Assembly (NCBI GenBank): GCA_947097375.1
Contig: CAMURE010000026.1
Location: 1 to 7,440 of the forward strand
Source: an uncultured Candidatus Saccharibacteria bacterium
GTDB lineage: Bacteria; Patescibacteria; Saccharimonadia; Saccharimonadales; Nanosynbacteraceae
Reading direction: 5' to 3'
DNA: 7,440 nt
This document shows, in pieces, positions 5,856 through 7,440 of this stretch. Within the stretch, counting starts at the first letter, position 1; each line of letters starts with the position of its first letter. The notes under the pieces are model-generated. The model saw only the letters and a list, made by a program, of their open reading frames with translations, made no database searches and had not been told where the DNA came from. The position numbers and the translations under genes are program-made.

Positions 5856-5932
5856 TGGTTGCGGGGGTAGGATTTGAACCTACGACCTTTTGGTTATGAG
5901 CCAAACGAGCTACCAGGCTGCTCTACCCCGCG
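5856..5932 (-). tRNA. initiator tRNA-fMet (CAU)
   Basis: The 77-base cloverleaf has anticodon loop CTCATAA and an encoded CCA. Initiator identity is shown by the C1-A72 mismatch at the top of the acceptor stem (CGCGGGG against CCCCGCA) and by the A11-U24 pair in the D-stem (GAGC/GCTC), both hallmarks used for formylation and exclusion from EF-Tu. The anticodon stem is TTTGG/CCAAA, so of the usual three G-C pairs above the loop (29-31 with 39-41) only two are present; pair 29-41 is U-A. T-stem GTAGG/CCTAC and loop TTCAAAT are normal. It has its own promoter inside the end of the division gene and its own terminator. Confidence 0.97.
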
Positions 5933-5943
5933 GCACATTGTCC

Positions 5944-5972
5944 ATCTTAGCAAACACGCATTATTTTTGCAA
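5944..5972 (-). promoter_or_regulatory. tRNA-fMet promoter
   Basis: TTGCAA (5967-5972) and TAAGAT (5944-5949) stand 17 bases apart on the minus strand with TGC ahead of the -10. The -35 box lies inside the last codons of the upstream DivIC/FtsB-like gene. The -10 ends 11 bases before the mature tRNA. Confidence 0.75.
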
Positions 5973-6401
5973 GTTCTGATTCGTCCGCCGCGCGCCAAAG
6001 AGGAAATTAATCCACTGCTGGAAGTTACTAGTCGATTGCTTTTGCGGCGTATTGTGGGCGGTCGGTTGCTGCTTGGCCGCGTCGGTTGATGGCACGATCA
6101 GCAACTTTTCGCTGGGCGAACCGCGGCCCAGGCGCTGGCGCACTGCGAGATCGAGGTATTCGTCACTTTCATAATATTTCGATTCATATGCCAGCAGTTC
6201 AGTGCGCAATTTCTCGACCGTCAGCTGGTACTTTTTTTGATCGACCATCTGTTGCAGTTCATAATTGCGCTGCATCGACTCAATCGACCCCCACGCCCAA
6301 CTCAGCGCGATCAGCGCCGCCGCCGCAACCACAACGTTATTCAGCGTCAAATAATCGTGACGCACGTGGTACCAAAATCGTTTGAGTTTCAGCATGTTCA
6401 T
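5961..6401 (-). CDS. DivIC/FtsB-like septum formation initiator protein
   Basis: The 146-residue protein is a bitopic division protein of the FtsB/DivIC type, which with FtsL/FtsQ relatives links the cytoplasmic ring to septal wall synthesis. It has a basic cytoplasmic N-terminus (KLKRFWYHVRHD), one membrane helix at about 22-38, a heptad-like coiled coil at about 40-75 and the conserved post-coil element ESDEYLDLAVRQRLGRGSPSEK at about 78-99, followed by LLIVP. The C-terminal 40 residues are low-complexity (Gln, Thr, Ser) and end in NFQQWINFLFG, a possible amphipathic helix. Two Met codons are close together (residues 1 and 3); neither has a convincing Shine-Dalgarno. The stop is 28 bases before tRNA-fMet. 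Confidence 0.85.
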   Translation of the reverse strand: MNMLKLKRFWYHVRHDYLTLNNVVVAAAALIALSWAWGSIESMQRNYELQQMVDQKKYQLTVEKLRTELLAYESKYYESDEYLDLAVRQRLGRGSPSEKLLIVPSTDAAKQQPTAHNTPQKQSTSNFQQWINFLFGARRTNQNLQK

Positions 6402-6428
6402 GTTGGTTTTATCAGAAAGTATGGCTAT

Positions 6429-6457
6429 ATTATGAGGGGTCGGGTGGGTTTAGTCAA
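6429..6457 (-). promoter_or_regulatory. promoter of the DivIC/FtsB-like gene
   Basis: TTGACT (6452-6457) and CATAAT (6429-6434) are spaced 17 bases on the minus strand, giving a leader of about 20 bases before the ATG at 6401. An overlapping TAATAT is a less well spaced alternative. Confidence 0.65.
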
Positions 6458-6494
6458 GATGGGTGAGTGTGCAGAGGAATTTTATGATAGTACC

Positions 6495-6875
6495 CTATGG
6501 AAGGTCATCCACAGTACGCAAATTCCAGTCCTTGTCGATACGCTTCCATGTTTCGGCTTCCCATTTAGGCGACAATTTTTTTCGAATTTGTGCTGCTACT
6601 TCTGGATATTTGGCAGAGAAATCACGCACGAGTTCTTCGGCTGTCTCGAACCGTCGTTTTGGCACTTCGGCCATCTCCTCTGCGTCCATTTTCAAGGCTC
6701 TCTTCCCAAGCTCTTTCTCATGCGCACGCGCATACGGCCGTCCGCATTTTTCACACACTGTTTCCTCGTGAGACATTCTCCCGTGAGCTGCATCTGCGGC
6801 AGATGTAGCCTCTGGCTGCTGAGCTACTGGTGGCTCTTGCTCTCGTAATCGGAATAGTCGCAATCGTTTCCTCAT
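6495..6875 (-). CDS. hypothetical protein with a CxxC motif, 126 residues
   Basis: I do not recognise this protein. It starts with a strongly basic segment (MRKRLRLFRLRE), then a Pro/Ala/Gln-rich linker to about residue 33, a single CEKCGRPYARAHEKE element at 41-55 that looks like half of a zinc knuckle, and a highly charged helical C-terminal half with several Lys-Arg pairs, ending WNLRTVDDLP. There is no membrane helix. Real coding is supported by the extended -10 box ahead of the ATG and by the lack of an alternative gene; the long plus-strand frame opposite it is Phe/Cys-rich and looks like a shadow. Only five bases, GTAGG, directly abut the ATG, too close for a normal ribosome site. A second in-frame Met at residue 34 is a possible start. 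It reads towards the division gene. Confidence 0.65.
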   Translation of the reverse strand: MRKRLRLFRLREQEPPVAQQPEATSAADAAHGRMSHEETVCEKCGRPYARAHEKELGKRALKMDAEEMAEVPKRRFETAEELVRDFSAKYPEVAAQIRKKLSPKWEAETWKRIDKDWNLRTVDDLP

Positions 6876-6885
6876 CCTACTTTTT

Positions 6886-6894
6886 AATATAGCA
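6886..6894 (-). promoter_or_regulatory. extended -10 promoter of the CxxC protein gene
   Basis: TGCTATATT on the minus strand (hexamer TATATT at 6886-6891) is preceded by TGTG and has no clear -35. It lies ten bases before the ATG at 6875, so the message would have a leader of only about four bases. The same TGCTATA core precedes the genes at 2267 and 5725. Confidence 0.5.
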
Positions 6895-6915
6895 CAAACT
6901 CTCAGGAACTAGTAG

Positions 6916-7384
6916 GCACATCTCCCGTATTACACCACCCTCGCCGAAGCCACCGCCCACAGCGAACGCCTGATGCAGGCCTACTACGCCGGAGCTATCG
7001 ATGTCGAGCTACTCCGCAAAGAACAAGACCGCCTACGAACCAGCCAAGTAGCAGCAGAGCGCCAACTCCGCCACCTACAAACCTCCCGAGACAAACTCCA
7101 CACCGCCCTCGACCAATGCCTCTCCGTCCTCCACGACGGACAACAGCAATACCTCGCAGCCACCGACAACTCACGCCGCGACCTCAACCAAGCCGTCTTC
7201 GACAAGATCTACCTCGACGACGACGAGATCACCAACAGTCAACACAAAGCCGTCTACCACTACCTGCTCGACAGCAACCTCCCAGCAGTCCTGGAGGGCG
7301 AAGCCAAGAGGCAGCAGGACACCGCCACCCCTGACAACACCAAAAACCTCCGACCAATGGCCGGAGGTTCTAACATGACACTTT
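6916..7384 (+). pseudogene. large serine recombinase, C-terminal remnant
   Basis: The open frame after a TAG at 6913-6915 reads like the end of a large serine site-specific recombinase: LAEATAHSERLMQAYYAGAI, then DVELLRKEQDRL, a coiled-coil stretch of about 50 residues, and the conserved RRDLNQAVFDKIYLDDDEI segment. The N-terminal catalytic resolvase domain (with its nucleophilic serine) and the zinc-ribbon recombinase domain are absent from the window, so the gene is broken at its 5' end just upstream of the CxxC protein promoter. The first ATG in frame is 6973, without a Shine-Dalgarno. At the 3' end the frame runs on through a terminator hairpin into the antisense strand of a tRNA and stops at 7428; the part past 7384 is not real coding similarity. 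It is most likely the decayed edge of an integrated element. Confidence 0.8.
7342..7369 (-). terminator. intrinsic terminator of the right-edge tRNA
   Basis: On the minus strand AACCTCCG (7362-7369) pairs with CGGAGGTT (7345-7352) around a nine-base loop, and the second arm runs into TTTTTG. It starts 16 bases past the tRNA CCA. The hairpin lies within the recombinase-remnant frame on the other strand. Confidence 0.85.
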
Positions 7385-7440
7385 TGGTGGGGGTGGCTGG
7401 GATCGAACCAGCGACCAACAGGTTATGAGCCCGCTGCTCT
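7385..7440 (-). tRNA. third CAU-anticodon tRNA (Ile2 or Met), 5' part cut by window edge
   Basis: The visible 56 bases on the minus strand give the end of the D-arm, anticodon stem-loop GCGGG-CTCATAA-CCTGT (anticodon CAU), variable region TGGTC, T-stem GCTGG/CCAGC with loop TTCGATC, acceptor strand CACCCCC, A73 and encoded CCA. The run TTGGTCGCTGGTTC matches what I recall of E. coli tRNA-Ile2 (ileX), which makes Ile2, the TilS substrate, the better guess. An elongator Met cannot be excluded without the missing 5' third. It is not an initiator type by its anticodon stem (G27-U43 and G29-U41 wobbles). Confidence 0.9.

Noticed and set aside
5874..6089. Plus-strand frame starting MNLRPFGYEPNE
   Set aside because: Its start is the antisense of tRNA-fMet and the rest is antisense to the division gene.
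6237..6848. Long plus-strand open frame of 203 codons
   Set aside because: It is antisense to the division gene and the CxxC gene, is rich in Phe/Cys/Trp as antisense frames often are, has no ribosome site and resembles nothing.
7385..7428. Recombinase tail reading VGVAGIEPATNRL
   Set aside because: This is the familiar translation of the antisense strand of a tRNA 3' half, not protein homology; coding similarity was ended before it.
1..7440. CRISPR array, insertion sequence or rRNA
   Set aside because: No regularly spaced direct repeats, no intact transposase and no rRNA-like segments were seen on either strand.

Overview
The window is gene-dense bacterial DNA with short intergenic gaps and a base composition that looks a little over half G+C by eye. 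All the convincing genes read cleanly in the standard code. The short single-core TilS, a stand-alone ATP-cone, a DivIC/FtsB-like protein, several start codons placed almost on top of a -10 box, and the many small unrecognised proteins suggest a reduced-genome Patescibacteria/CPR organism, perhaps Saccharibacteria. That assignment is inference; no marker gene in the window proves it.

Region 1 (1-2332, minus strand). The N-terminal two thirds of ftsH lies downstream of tilS, the usual tilS-ftsH order but without hpt between them. Upstream of tilS sit a CAU-anticodon tRNA with its own promoter and terminator, and a 52-residue unrecognised protein with a good promoter.

Region 2 (2434-5167, plus strand). 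A tightly packed operon encodes a six-helix membrane protein, a free-standing ATP-cone (start overlapping the previous stop), a flavoprotein of the pyridine nucleotide-disulfide oxidoreductase family in which both active-site cysteines have been replaced, and a CutA1 homologue whose first codons are in a different frame from the rest. This operon is the most unusual part of the window: a nucleotide-sensing domain, a membrane protein and a flavoprotein that cannot do the classic disulfide chemistry.

Region 3 (5171-6875, minus strand). An orphan MbcA/Xre-antitoxin-like protein converges on cutA. Then come the initiator tRNA with promoter and terminator, a DivIC/FtsB-like division protein, and a small CxxC protein of unknown function.

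Region 4 (6916-7440). The C-terminal remnant of a large serine recombinase (plus strand) runs directly into the 3' end of a third CAU tRNA (minus strand, cut by the window edge). This looks like the decayed edge of an integrated element. With tilS, the window holds all three CAU tRNA types that a bacterium has to tell apart (initiator Met, elongator Met, Ile2), if the assignments below are right.
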